This document shows positions 17,155-25,158 of a DNA stretch of 49,346 nucleotides, piece after piece; within the stretch, counting starts at the first letter, position 1, and every line of letters starts with the position of its first letter. The notes beneath the pieces were generated by a model, which ran no database searches, was not told the origin of the DNA, and saw nothing but the letters and a program-made list of their open reading frames with translations. The position numbers were made by a program, and so were the translations under genes. Where the stretch lies: positions 1 through 49,346 of the forward strand of contig CAYUCY010000003.1 in the NCBI GenBank assembly GCA_964443525.1, in the 5' to 3' direction. This stretch comes from CAYUCY01 sp964443525. GTDB lineage: Bacteria; Pseudomonadota; Alphaproteobacteria; Caedimonadales; Caedimonadaceae.

Positions 17155-17186
17155 AAAAAACCTGCCCTTTCGAGCGTAAGGGCAGG
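17155..17186 (-). terminator. Intrinsic terminator after the CVNH-like gene
   Basis: The minus strand reads CCTGCCCTT, an 8-base loop, AAGGGCAGG and six T residues. A perfect 9-bp GC-rich stem with a T run. It lies 131 bases after the stop of the secreted CVNH-like gene and insulates the rpmH promoter from it. Confidence 0.85.
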
Positions 17187-17316
17187 CTAATCTTCAAAGA
17201 TCTCTGAAAAATTATTTTACTTAGACACTATTTTTACACACACTTCGGTATAGCATACCTTGGATGCTATAATCTCAAGCCAGAGATAAATCCAAGATTT
17301 GTGTCGCAAGAATTCA

Positions 17317-18441
17317 TTACAACTCGTCTTTCCCTTGAGTGCTTTTGCTGCTCATTGAATTATGTCTTTTTCCTTCTCTCATTGCCATTTCTTTAATGGC
17401 TTCACGAGATTTCCCAGAACACTGGCTGTCGCCGCCTATGCTTCGGAAAACTAGTTTATCATCACAATTTTCCACTCTAACGTCCCCAACTTCAACTTGG
17501 CTCCGTTTGTAGCCATAATAAACATAATTCTTGGTATCCGAGTAACGACCTTGTGTGTCTTGGCATTGGGCTTCCATTTTACAAAAGGGCGTTGTCCTTA
17601 AAACAGGGTCGCTACTTTTGTAAACAGAGGTTTCGACTATACACGTGTCACTAAAAGATCCTTGTAATTGTTCGCAAGTAATATCCTTTAATTGAGAGAG
17701 GTGTGGGTCTGGCCCACTAATCATCAGTGTGCCGTTATTGTTAGAAAGATTTAAGCTCCTAATATCACCCCTGTCATAATAAAAAACGTTCGGTTGAGGA
17801 GGGATGGAAGGGATAATCGTGTTACAACTCGCTTCCAACACACAGGACTCAGGAACATTAGGATCAGAACTGTGATATAAGTGCGAAGTTACATTATGAC
17901 AAGACCCCAAATAAGACCCTCCAGGTAATTCACATATGTCCGTGTTAAGTTGCATCGCTTGAGCCATGGGGACGGAAGCGGCAAGATACAAAACGCCTCC
18001 GTAAGAAAGGAATTTAATGCCTTTCCCGAGAAAAGATTGTCCGTCTATTTTTTGAATGAGAGGGAACACGTTAAAGGCATTTTTTATGGAATAAGCCGTT
18101 CCCGTTGCTAGGGAGAGCAGGGGGTAAGTTTCCCCTAAGCTCGTCCCGCCCAGGACTATTGAGACAGGGAATAAAGCTGCCTCAAAAGGATGTTCTTTGA
18201 TCGAAGTTCCGATATGTTTGGCGATACCGCTGAAACCCATCTCCCAAAACTTTCGGAAATCTTCGGGCGCCCTCTCCGGTACCATGCTTGAAAAGAAGTG
18301 ACCAACAATGGAACTGGATGATTTTATGCCTTCGTAGACCATCTTTAGTGTTGACGAGGAAGATTCGTCGATCCTTGAGGCAACACTCGCCTCGGTTAAA
18401 AAAGTCAGAGCAACCCCGAATACAAGTCCTTTTTTCATCAT
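17317..18441 (-). CDS. Exported protein with two cyanovirin-N-like (CVNH) repeats
   Basis: The 374-residue protein has a short signal sequence (MKKGLVFGVALTFLTEASVA) and a strong ribosome site (AAAGGAGG). Residues 25-165 are a mostly helical region with hydrophobic stretches at about 88-120 and 143-163. The C-terminal half has two related Cys-containing units: about 173-242 (GGSYLGSCHNVT...CVLEASC...LNLSNNNGTLMI) and 258-332 (GSFSDTCIVET...CKMEAQC...VRVENCDDKLVF). This spacing, G-S-(Y/F)-x-x-(S/T)-C, then (L/M)EAxC and a final N-x-x-(G/D)-x-L, is the CVNH pattern, a fold that often binds glycans. Both units carry an extra insertion, SSDP, after the first strand. Function is unknown; a lectin-like secreted or surface role is inferred. 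It is a single gene with its own terminator. Confidence 0.7.
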   Translation of the reverse strand: MMKKGLVFGVALTFLTEASVASRIDESSSSTLKMVYEGIKSSSSIVGHFFSSMVPERAPEDFRKFWEMGFSGIAKHIGTSIKEHPFEAALFPVSIVLGGTSLGETYPLLSLATGTAYSIKNAFNVFPLIQKIDGQSFLGKGIKFLSYGGVLYLAASVPMAQAMQLNTDICELPGGSYLGSCHNVTSHLYHSSDPNVPESCVLEASCNTIIPSIPPQPNVFYYDRGDIRSLNLSNNNGTLMISGPDPHLSQLKDITCEQLQGSFSDTCIVETSVYKSSDPVLRTTPFCKMEAQCQDTQGRYSDTKNYVYYGYKRSQVEVGDVRVENCDDKLVFRSIGGDSQCSGKSREAIKEMAMREGKRHNSMSSKSTQGKDEL

Positions 18442-18560
18442 AATATATATTCCTCCTTTATTATATTGATGATTTTATGAATTTAAACAAGGACTTATCA
18501 TGATTAGAAAGCGGCATCAAGTTGCATAATAGAAAAAAATTAAAATGATGGGGAACAAGA

Positions 18561-18595
18561 AAAACACGGAAGCTTCATGGAAGGCTTCCGTATTT
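18561..18595 (-). terminator. Intrinsic terminator after the ABC-F gene
   Basis: ACGGAAGC (18566-18573) pairs with GCTTCCGT (18584-18591), and the minus strand continues with GTTTTTC. The plus strand after the stem is also T-rich, so it could work in both directions. It lies just beyond the ABC-F stop codon. Confidence 0.75.
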
Positions 18596-18608
18596 CTTGT
18601 TTTTTGTC

Positions 18609-20234
18609 TTATCCTCGACCTTTTAACCATTCACGACTTAAATAGTCATCTCCGACCTTGTGAAGGTATTCGGCAAAGTTGCCGGGGTAATCCTTGAGTC
18701 CCTTGGGACTTAAGGCCAGAATACGATTGGCGACTTTTGAGACGAAGTGGCGATCGTGACTGACGAAAAGAACGGTTCCCGGAAAGGAATGAAGGGCTGA
18801 GGCAAGCGCCTCCCGGGCTTCCAAATCCAGATGGTTTGTCGGCTCATCAAGAACAATGACATTCGGCTGGGCTAGTATGATACTCGCCATAAGCAGGCGT
18901 GCCGCCTCGCCACCGCTTAAAGAAGAAATACTCTTAAATGCATCATCTTGAGTAAAAAGCATCTGCCCCAAAGCTCCTCTCAGACGTTGCGTGACCTCAT
19001 CTGGCGCCTGTTCCTCCAGCCAATTTAAAAGAGTCTGACGTCCCTCCAACTGCTCATGATGATCTTGAGCAAAGTAGGACACGTGGGTCTCATAGCCCCA
19101 AATAAACTGACCCTCATCCGCTTTAAGATGATTCGTCAAAATTTTTAGGAGGGTCGATTTACCAACGCCGTTAGGGCCCAAGATGGCTACTTTTTCACCA
19201 CGCTTAACTTTGAAAGAGACGTTCTTTAAAACCTGATTTTCTTCAAATCGCTTTGAGACTTTTTCAACTTCTAGAACTTCTTTGCCCGAGGGGCGCTGCT
19301 GCTTGAAAGCAAAGTGAGGCGCACGTCTTGATGAATCCTGAATTTCCGGAATTTCGATTCTCTCTATTTGCTTGAGCTTGGATTGGGCTTGGCGTGCCTT
19401 AGTTGCCTTGGCACGAAAGCGATCCACAAAGGATTGAAGGTGGGCAATGCGCTTTTCGGCTGTCGCTTTTTCTGCTTCAATCTGTTCTTTTTTTGCCTGC
19501 TTCTGAACAAGAAATTGATCAAAATTTCCCGTATAGAAAATAATTTCACCGTAATCAATATCAAGAATATGGGTCGATAGGTTATTTAAAAAATCGTGGT
19601 CGTGAGAGATAAAAAGTAAAAGACCTTTAAAGTCCTTTCGCAAATAATTCTCAAGCCATCCAATTGTCACGATATCTAAGTGGTTCGTTGGCTCATCGAG
19701 GAGAAGGACGTCCGGATTGTTAAAAAGAGCTTGGGCCAATAAAACGCGTAGTTTATAACCTCCCGAGAGAACAGAGAGAGGTTCGAGATGATAATCCTCA
19801 TGAATCCCGAGACCCCCCAAAATCTCATGGGCTACCGCCTCGGCCGTATAACCCTCATTATCTGCAATGATTTCTTCTAATTCAGCGAGGCGCATCCCTT
19901 CTTCAGCCGTAATTTGATCTTTTTTGAGCAAATTTCCTTTTTCTTCCAGGGCCTTCCAAAGGGATTCCTTGCCTTGAAGCACGACCTCCAAAATGAGGTC
20001 GTTTTCATATTTGTATTGATCTTGCTGCATCCAACCAACCCGGGTATATTTAGAAAGAGAAATTTCCCCGAGTGTTGCCTCTTCTTGACCACCTAAGATT
20101 TTTAGAAAAGTGGTTTTTCCACTTCCGTTGGCACCGACGAGACCGTAACGGTTGCCGGGTGTGAGAAGCAGATTAACGTCATCAAACAAAAGTCTCGAGC
20201 CAAAAAGCATCGACAGATTAGAAATAGTAATCAT
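18609..20234 (-). CDS. ybiT: ABC-F family ATPase, YbiT type
   Basis: ABC-F proteins are soluble twin-ATPases that act on the ribosome rather than in transport. The 541-residue product has two nucleotide-binding domains: GANGSGKTTFLKILGG, LSGGYKLRVLLAQAL and LLLDEPTNHLD in the first; GPNGVGKSTLLKIL, LSGGEAARLLMA and VLDEPTNHLD in the second. A charged coiled-coil linker (about 240-300) separates them. The start (NLSMLFGSRLLF...GNRYGLVGANGSGKTTF), length and lack of a C-terminal extension fit YbiT best; Uup and EttA are less likely. It is a monocistronic-looking gene with a terminator. Confidence 0.92.
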   Translation of the reverse strand: MITISNLSMLFGSRLLFDDVNLLLTPGNRYGLVGANGSGKTTFLKILGGQEEATLGEISLSKYTRVGWMQQDQYKYENDLILEVVLQGKESLWKALEEKGNLLKKDQITAEEGMRLAELEEIIADNEGYTAEAVAHEILGGLGIHEDYHLEPLSVLSGGYKLRVLLAQALFNNPDVLLLDEPTNHLDIVTIGWLENYLRKDFKGLLLFISHDHDFLNNLSTHILDIDYGEIIFYTGNFDQFLVQKQAKKEQIEAEKATAEKRIAHLQSFVDRFRAKATKARQAQSKLKQIERIEIPEIQDSSRRAPHFAFKQQRPSGKEVLEVEKVSKRFEENQVLKNVSFKVKRGEKVAILGPNGVGKSTLLKILTNHLKADEGQFIWGYETHVSYFAQDHHEQLEGRQTLLNWLEEQAPDEVTQRLRGALGQMLFTQDDAFKSISSLSGGEAARLLMASIILAQPNVIVLDEPTNHLDLEAREALASALHSFPGTVLFVSHDRHFVSKVANRILALSPKGLKDYPGNFAEYLHKVGDDYLSREWLKGRG

Positions 20235-20295
20235 GATAAAACTCCGAAAATAAAATTATCTCTTTAAAAATTTGAAAATAGGCAAAATTCAGAAA

Positions 20296-20976
20296 CTAAT
20301 GGACCTTGTGCTCACATAAGGTTGCGAGAACAACCTTCATGGAACCCAGGATATGATCGGTCAAAAGGGAACATGCTTTGTCTTTTCGACCATCTAAAGT
20401 GGCCTCCGCAATTGCACGATGTTTTGCGCAATCGAGAGGCAAAGGATCTTTTGATAAATTAAAGGTCATGCGAATGTAGCGCTCAATCCGACGCCATAAA
20501 TCATGACGAATTTTGAGCAAGAGAGGTGACCCGCAACCGGCAACGAGAGAAAAGTGAAACGCATGATTGGCTGCTTGCCATTTTTCATACTGCGCAGAGC
20601 CTTGAAGGGTAGTGGTTTCAATTTTCTCAAGGGTTTCCAGGGACTTTATAATATTGTTTTCCCAATCTCGTCCTCGCTGATCCATGGATTGTATCAGAGC
20701 GAGAATTTCAATTTGAAGGAGCGTTCGGTGAAGATCGCCGACTTCAAATGAGGACATGGGGGCAACTCGAAATCCTTTATTGTCCTCAAGCTTTACGAGA
20801 TCTGTCGTCACAAGCCTCATCAGGGCTTCGCGGATAGGGCTAAAGCCCATCTTGAGGTCGACTTTCAAACGGTCCATCCGTAAAGGCTCACCTGGTGCAT
20901 AAGCGCCGTCCAAAATATCATCATGGATTTTTGTATATGCCTTTTGAGCCAACGTCATAGAGAGTATCCCGATCAA
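20296..20976 (-). CDS. GntR-family transcriptional regulator with FCD domain
   Basis: The 226-residue protein has an N-terminal winged helix (YTKIHDDILDGAYAPGEPLRMDRLKVDLKMGFSPIREALMRLVTTDLV) and a helical C-terminal FCD effector domain (about 75-220) with the metal-binding His pattern of that class (NHAFHFSLVAGC, KHRAIAEATLDG). FadR/VanR-subfamily members usually sense small organic acids. Such regulators often lie next to the operon they control; here the neighbouring 20977-21434 holds no intact gene, so the target is unknown. The ABC-F gene follows it on the same strand but is separated by 61 bases. Confidence 0.88.
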   Translation of the reverse strand: MIGILSMTLAQKAYTKIHDDILDGAYAPGEPLRMDRLKVDLKMGFSPIREALMRLVTTDLVKLEDNKGFRVAPMSSFEVGDLHRTLLQIEILALIQSMDQRGRDWENNIIKSLETLEKIETTTLQGSAQYEKWQAANHAFHFSLVAGCGSPLLLKIRHDLWRRIERYIRMTFNLSKDPLPLDCAKHRAIAEATLDGRKDKACSLLTDHILGSMKVVLATLCEHKVH

Positions 20977-21434
20977 CTTTGAAAATTATATTAAATATTC
21001 TTTTCGAAAATGTCAAGAGATCTTTTAGAGGTAACCCTAGAAAGGACTCCACGAAGTCTGGGGAGAAAAAGGATATCCCGTTGCTTCTTTGCGGCGATTG
21101 CCAACCCAGGACGCAGCCAGCTCCAAAGTGCTGGTATCGCTGCGCAAAAGATGGCTCTTTAACGTCAATTCTTCGAGTTGAAGAGAAGCGGAAGAAGCAA
21201 CATCAAATATCATTTTAGCGTTTGTCATCGGTCATTTCTAAGGATTGTTTTTTAAGTTATTTCTTCTTTACCACAAAATCTCCTCGTATCCAATCTATTT
21301 TTGTGTTAAAAACCTAATTTATGATTATTTGGCTTTTTGTCACATATGAGGCAACTTTTTTCTTTCAGGAACCACCAGAGTATGGTAGTTCATGCGTGCA
21401 TAAATGGCACAATTAAAAATTTTGAGGAAAAATT
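20977..21434. other. 458-base intergenic stretch with a possible gene remnant
   Basis: This AT-rich stretch lies between the divergent GntR and XRE regulators. A minus-strand reading frame (21228-21037, 63 codons, starting MTNAKMIFDVASSASLQLEE) has protein-like composition but ends abruptly, and I recognise no family; it may be the 5' remnant of a lost gene or noise. Closer to the XRE gene is the imperfect 21-bp palindrome listed separately. No RNA gene is evident. Confidence 0.35.
21370..21390. promoter_or_regulatory. Imperfect 21-bp palindrome, candidate XRE operator
   Basis: The half-site AACCACCA (21370-21377) is mirrored by TGGTAGTT (21383-21390) around a short centre; 8 of 10 symmetric positions pair. 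It lies 45 bases before the start of the XRE regulator, the usual place for an autoregulatory operator. A second, shorter inverted repeat (ATGCGTGCAT, 21393-21402) follows. Confidence 0.5.
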
Positions 21435-22130
21435 ATGGAGTTAGAGCCCGATCATCCAGAATCCGAAACGCTAGGACGTGCAAGACGTCTTAAAACGGCT
21501 CGGATTTTGACGGGGCTTTCACGGAAAGAATTTTGCAAAGAACATGATTTTTCTTTGTCTACGCTCGAAGCCTGGGAAAGCGGTCGGAATCCCCTGACCC
21601 TTAAGGGGGCTAAAAAAGTCGTCGATTGCCTCAAGTCCTCGGGTATTTATTGTAGCGTCGACTGGATTATGGAAGAGGTAGGTCTTGCACCGCGCACTCT
21701 GGTCGAAATGCAATCAGGATTGTTGCCCGCAAAAGACATCCCTGCTTCTGCAAACTCTCTCAAGGAACTTTTTGATCCCGAAATTGTCGTTTTGAAAGAG
21801 GCAGCTTATTTCCGACACCTTAATCCCTATGCGCACGTGGCCCTTGTCGTTGACGATGCCATGGAACCTTATTTTTCGAGGGGAGACTACGTAGGCGGTA
21901 TTTATCAGAACGGCCTTGCCTTGAAAAAGCTTTTCTATAAAACGTGTATCGTGACGACCAAAAGCCACGGGTCTCTTGTTCGAAAGTTCCTTCCCGGATC
22001 TCAAGGAGGTCTCTATACGCTCGCTTCCCTGAATCATGCGACCACCGTCGTCCCGCCCGTTTTATATGATATAGAAGTCTCTTCAGCCGCCTCCGTTATC
22101 TGGCATCGCAAGCCATCTCCGACGCTTTAA
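21435..22130 (+). CDS. XRE-family regulator with S24-like C-terminal domain lacking the nucleophile
   Basis: The 231-residue protein has an HTH (about 15-70: RARRLKTARILTGLSRKEFC...LSTLEAWESGRNPLT) and a C-terminal LexA/CI-like domain (about 115-225). In cleavable LexA-type repressors the nucleophilic Ser sits in G-x-S-M-x-P followed by GD; here the corresponding site is DDAMEPYFSRGD, with Ala142 in place of Ser. So it should not self-cleave and is more likely a sensor or dimerisation domain, as in other non-cleavable HTH/S24-like proteins. A candidate operator lies 45 bases upstream. No phage genes flank it. Confidence 0.85.
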   Translation: MELEPDHPESETLGRARRLKTARILTGLSRKEFCKEHDFSLSTLEAWESGRNPLTLKGAKKVVDCLKSSGIYCSVDWIMEEVGLAPRTLVEMQSGLLPAKDIPASANSLKELFDPEIVVLKEAAYFRHLNPYAHVALVVDDAMEPYFSRGDYVGGIYQNGLALKKLFYKTCIVTTKSHGSLVRKFLPGSQGGLYTLASLNHATTVVPPVLYDIEVSSAASVIWHRKPSPTL

Positions 22131-22226
22131 TTCAGCTTCTATCCTTCCAAGAAGACAGCTTGTAGCTTTAAAAAAAATGGATTATCGTTTTTCTGATAAA
22201 ACCGTGTGATAAAGGGAGGTATGTGA

Positions 22227-22886
22227 ATGAAAAAAGCGATTGCTTATTTGTTCTTCGGAACTTTTTTGGGGAGTAGTATTGCTTGTGGATCTCAACAAAC
22301 TGATGAAAAGACAGATACAGGGAAGAATACTGCTGTAACTTCAATCTCTCTATCGCAAGAAAAGAAGGAAGAGACCCCAGAAAACCAGTCATCGATTTTT
22401 ATCTCTTTGTACAATAGAGGGGCTAATCTCTATTACAATGTAACCGCTTCATCTGATGTGGAGCAAAGCAAATTCCCTACTTTAAATGTTTCAAAGCTTG
22501 GTGCTCTTTTGAAGGGGTGCGAAGAGGATCTGGTCAAGTTAATGGCAACGCCGTTTCCTTATGAAACGGGGTCTAGGGAAGGCTCCTCGGATTATTATAA
22601 AGGGTCTGCATGGATCGAAGCGCTCGATTATGGAGAGGCGTTTCATCGCTATTTGGGGCCAACGCTAGGATTTAGCCCAACGGTTGACCATACAACATCT
22701 GTCGAAAGTGTGAAATTTGCAGACTTTTTAAAGAAGTGGCTTGGAAACCATGAGGACAAAGACTTTTATAAGGCGACACCTTACAAAGGAATAGACTCTA
22801 AAACGAGGTTGGATTATATTTTATATAATGCTCGAGCAACTCAATATATCAAGTTCACTTTAAAAAGGGAAAAACGAGAACAATAA
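22227..22886 (+). CDS. Exported hypothetical protein, possible lipoprotein
   Basis: A 219-residue ORF with a very good ribosome site (GGGAGG 8 bases before the ATG). The N-terminus (MKKAIAYLFFGTFLGSSIAC) is a signal sequence ending in Cys20; SIAC is a poor lipobox because position -3 is Ser, so it may be a lipoprotein or a plain secreted protein. A Ser/Thr/Glu/Lys-rich linker (about 21-55) leads to a mixed domain (about 60-219) with no motif I recognise. It stands alone, converging with the VOC pseudogene. Confidence 0.7.
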   Translation: MKKAIAYLFFGTFLGSSIACGSQQTDEKTDTGKNTAVTSISLSQEKKEETPENQSSIFISLYNRGANLYYNVTASSDVEQSKFPTLNVSKLGALLKGCEEDLVKLMATPFPYETGSREGSSDYYKGSAWIEALDYGEAFHRYLGPTLGFSPTVDHTTSVESVKFADFLKKWLGNHEDKDFYKATPYKGIDSKTRLDYILYNARATQYIKFTLKREKREQ

Positions 22887-22900
22887 ATTGAGAGCACAGC

Positions 22901-23306
22901 TCAGGAAAGCTCTTGGTAATCATGAAGGACGGCTTCAAGACGCTAACCGTTCGGATCGATGATGAATGCAACGCGGTATCCGGGATGATATTCGGGCCGT
23001 GGACCAGGCTTCCCGTTGCATGTTCCTCCTTGCTTTAAGGCTTCCTCATACCACGTCTCGATCGCTTGAATAGAAGGAGCAAGGCCACATGAGGTCCTTT
23101 TGCGTCTCCGAATTTGTTTCCTTGCATCTTCTCTTCTTTCTCAACGCCGATCCAGAAAGAGGCTTTACTGTCTTTTCCGTAACCGCCTGATGCTCAGGGT
23201 TGTCAAACTCCATGAGCCTTTCATATCCGAGGATTTTCAAAGTCGCATCATAGAATGTGCGGCTTTCCTCATAATTTTTAACAGAAAACGAAAGATGATC
23301 AATCAT
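22901..23306 (-). pseudogene. VOC (glyoxalase/bleomycin-resistance-like) family pseudogene
   Basis: The minus strand starts as a normal VOC protein (MIDHLSFSVKNYEESRTFYD...LGYERLMEFDNPEHQ) with a good ribosome site. After HQ a one-base loss shifts the frame; the continuation GYGKDSKASFWIGVEKEE then GPHVALL is in another frame. A second shift follows and the third frame reads IQAIETWYEEALKQGG...GYRVAFIIDPNG, where a TAG replaces the residue before RLEAVLHDYQEL. Reassembled, the pieces make a complete VOC protein of about 134 residues, so this is a recently inactivated gene with two frameshifts and one nonsense codon. Confidence 0.85.
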
Positions 23307-23331
23307 TGGGGGCTCCTTAAAGTTTGTTATC

Positions 23332-25158
23332 CTAACGGCGGCCGAAGAGTTTTTCAATGTCGGCTTTCTGAAGCTCTACGTAGGTAGGGCGACCATGATT
23401 ACATTGGCCTGAATGAGGGGTTGCTTCCATCTGCCGTAGGAGAGCATTCATCTCATCGGGGGAAAGTTTTTTACCCGCCCGTACACTTCCGTGGCAAGCC
23501 ATAGTTGCAAGCACCTCTTCCACCTTTTCTTGCAGTGAGACTTCCTTTCCGAGCTCAAGACATTCGGTTGCAAGGTCTTTAACGAGGGGCGCGGGAGAAA
23601 CGGACCTGAGAAGGGCCGGGACTTCTCGTACTAAAATAGCATCTCCGCCGAAGCTCTCAATCGTAAGTCCGAAGGCTTGTAACTCTTCTCGGTGATTCAG
23701 GAGGGCTTCAACTTCATCCGCCTTAAGCGTCACGACCTCGGGAACCAAAAGACCTTGTCGGGGAACGCTCTTTTCACGGATCCGTTGCTTCATCTCCTCA
23801 TAAACGAGTCTTTCATGGGCGGCATGTTGGTCCACCAGAATCAGACTATGATCGCTCTCGGCGACAATATATGTCAAATCGATTTGAGCTCTTGCAAACC
23901 CTAAGGGAGGAGTTGAAGGGGCCTCGTAGGGCATTGAATCTTCAGTCTCCTTAAGAAGGGGATCTGGGCTTTGAGCAAAATTTCCCCTTTGGATTTGGGG
24001 ATGCGACGGTCTCGAGAAAGAAGAACGCGAAGCTGAAAAAAGGTTTTGAGGGAGACGGATATTGTCTTCCGGAGATTTTGGTTTTGGTATAGCTTCAAAA
24101 TGAACGACGGAAGGATTAAAAGACGCAATCGCTTGAGTTGCAAGGGTGGTTGAAGCCCGATGCCCGAAATCATGAAGCGCATTTTTCAGGGCCGAGATTA
24201 AGAACCCTCTGACGAACTGAGCATCCCTGAAACGAACTTCCGTTTTGGCGGGATGAACGTTCATATCCACTTCTCGAAGAGGTGTTTGAAGGAAAAGAGC
24301 AACGGTGGGATGCCGATCACGCGCTAGATAATCCTGATAAGCAACTCTGATGGCGGCTGTTAAAAGCTTGTCCTTTACAGGGCGTCCATTCACAAAAAGA
24401 TACTGATGTGCAGCCGTGGACTGGTTAAACGTGGGGACGCTGATAAAGCCTTTGAGAGTATACTCTTCTCTTTCCACCTCGAGCGGGATACTATTTTCGA
24501 AAAAACCAGAACTGATAATCTGGGCCAGTCTAAGACGAAGCGCATCTACCTCTTGACCAAAAGCATTATAGTCGAAAAGAGTTTTTTTCTCATCCCGAAA
24601 AACAAATGAAACAGCGGGGTAAGCCATTGCCAGACGATTTAAAACCTCGGCAATTTGATGACTTTCCGTCGTTGCTGTCTTTAAAAATTTTAAGCGTGCG
24701 GGGGTCGCAAAAAAGAGGTCTCTGACCTCAATCTTCGTTCCTCGGGGACCTGATGCCGGCTGGACGGATGATTTAATGCCTCCCTCCACACTGAGGCGCC
24801 AGGCAGTTTCGGCTCCCTCCTCGCGAGTCATCACCGTCAATCGGGCAACGGATCCGATCGAAGGGAGGGCCTCCCCTCGAAAGCCGAGCGTTACGATATT
24901 GAAAAGATCCTCATCGGGAATTTTGGATGTCGCGTGACGTTCAACGGCAAGCTCCAAATCTTCAGGGCTCATGCCTTTTCCGTTGTCTAGAACCGAGAGA
25001 TAGCTTTTGCCACCGTCTCGAATCTGAACTTCAATCTTCGTCCCGCCGGCATCAAGCGCGTTCTCAACAAGTTCCTTCACGACAGAAGCAGGTCGCTCGA
25101 CGACTTCTCCGGCCGCAATCTGGTTAATGAGCGTTTGAGGGAGAAGCCTAATCGTCAT
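23332..25158 (-). CDS. mutL: DNA mismatch repair protein MutL
   Basis: MutL links mismatch recognition by MutS to strand incision. The 608-residue protein starts with the GHKL ATPase domain: INQIAAGEVVERPASVVKELVENALDAG, DNGKGM, and RHATSKI, then GFRGEALPSIGSVA. A Pro/Ser-rich linker (about 340-420) leads to the C-terminal dimerisation domain, with ACHGSVRAGKKLS and GQCNHGRPTYVEL. The gene overlaps the pgi stop by 4 bases (ATGA), so pgi-mutL are probably co-transcribed. mutS is not in the window. Confidence 0.97.
   Translation of the reverse strand: MTIRLLPQTLINQIAAGEVVERPASVVKELVENALDAGGTKIEVQIRDGGKSYLSVLDNGKGMSPEDLELAVERHATSKIPDEDLFNIVTLGFRGEALPSIGSVARLTVMTREEGAETAWRLSVEGGIKSSVQPASGPRGTKIEVRDLFFATPARLKFLKTATTESHQIAEVLNRLAMAYPAVSFVFRDEKKTLFDYNAFGQEVDALRLRLAQIISSGFFENSIPLEVEREEYTLKGFISVPTFNQSTAAHQYLFVNGRPVKDKLLTAAIRVAYQDYLARDRHPTVALFLQTPLREVDMNVHPAKTEVRFRDAQFVRGFLISALKNALHDFGHRASTTLATQAIASFNPSVVHFEAIPKPKSPEDNIRLPQNLFSASRSSFSRPSHPQIQRGNFAQSPDPLLKETEDSMPYEAPSTPPLGFARAQIDLTYIVAESDHSLILVDQHAAHERLVYEEMKQRIREKSVPRQGLLVPEVVTLKADEVEALLNHREELQAFGLTIESFGGDAILVREVPALLRSVSPAPLVKDLATECLELGKEVSLQEKVEEVLATMACHGSVRAGKKLSPDEMNALLRQMEATPHSGQCNHGRPTYVELQKADIEKLFGRR

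Noticed and set aside
21435..22130. Prophage repressor
   Set aside because: The HTH/S24-like protein resembles one, but no integrase, attachment site or structural gene lies nearby and the Ser nucleophile is missing.
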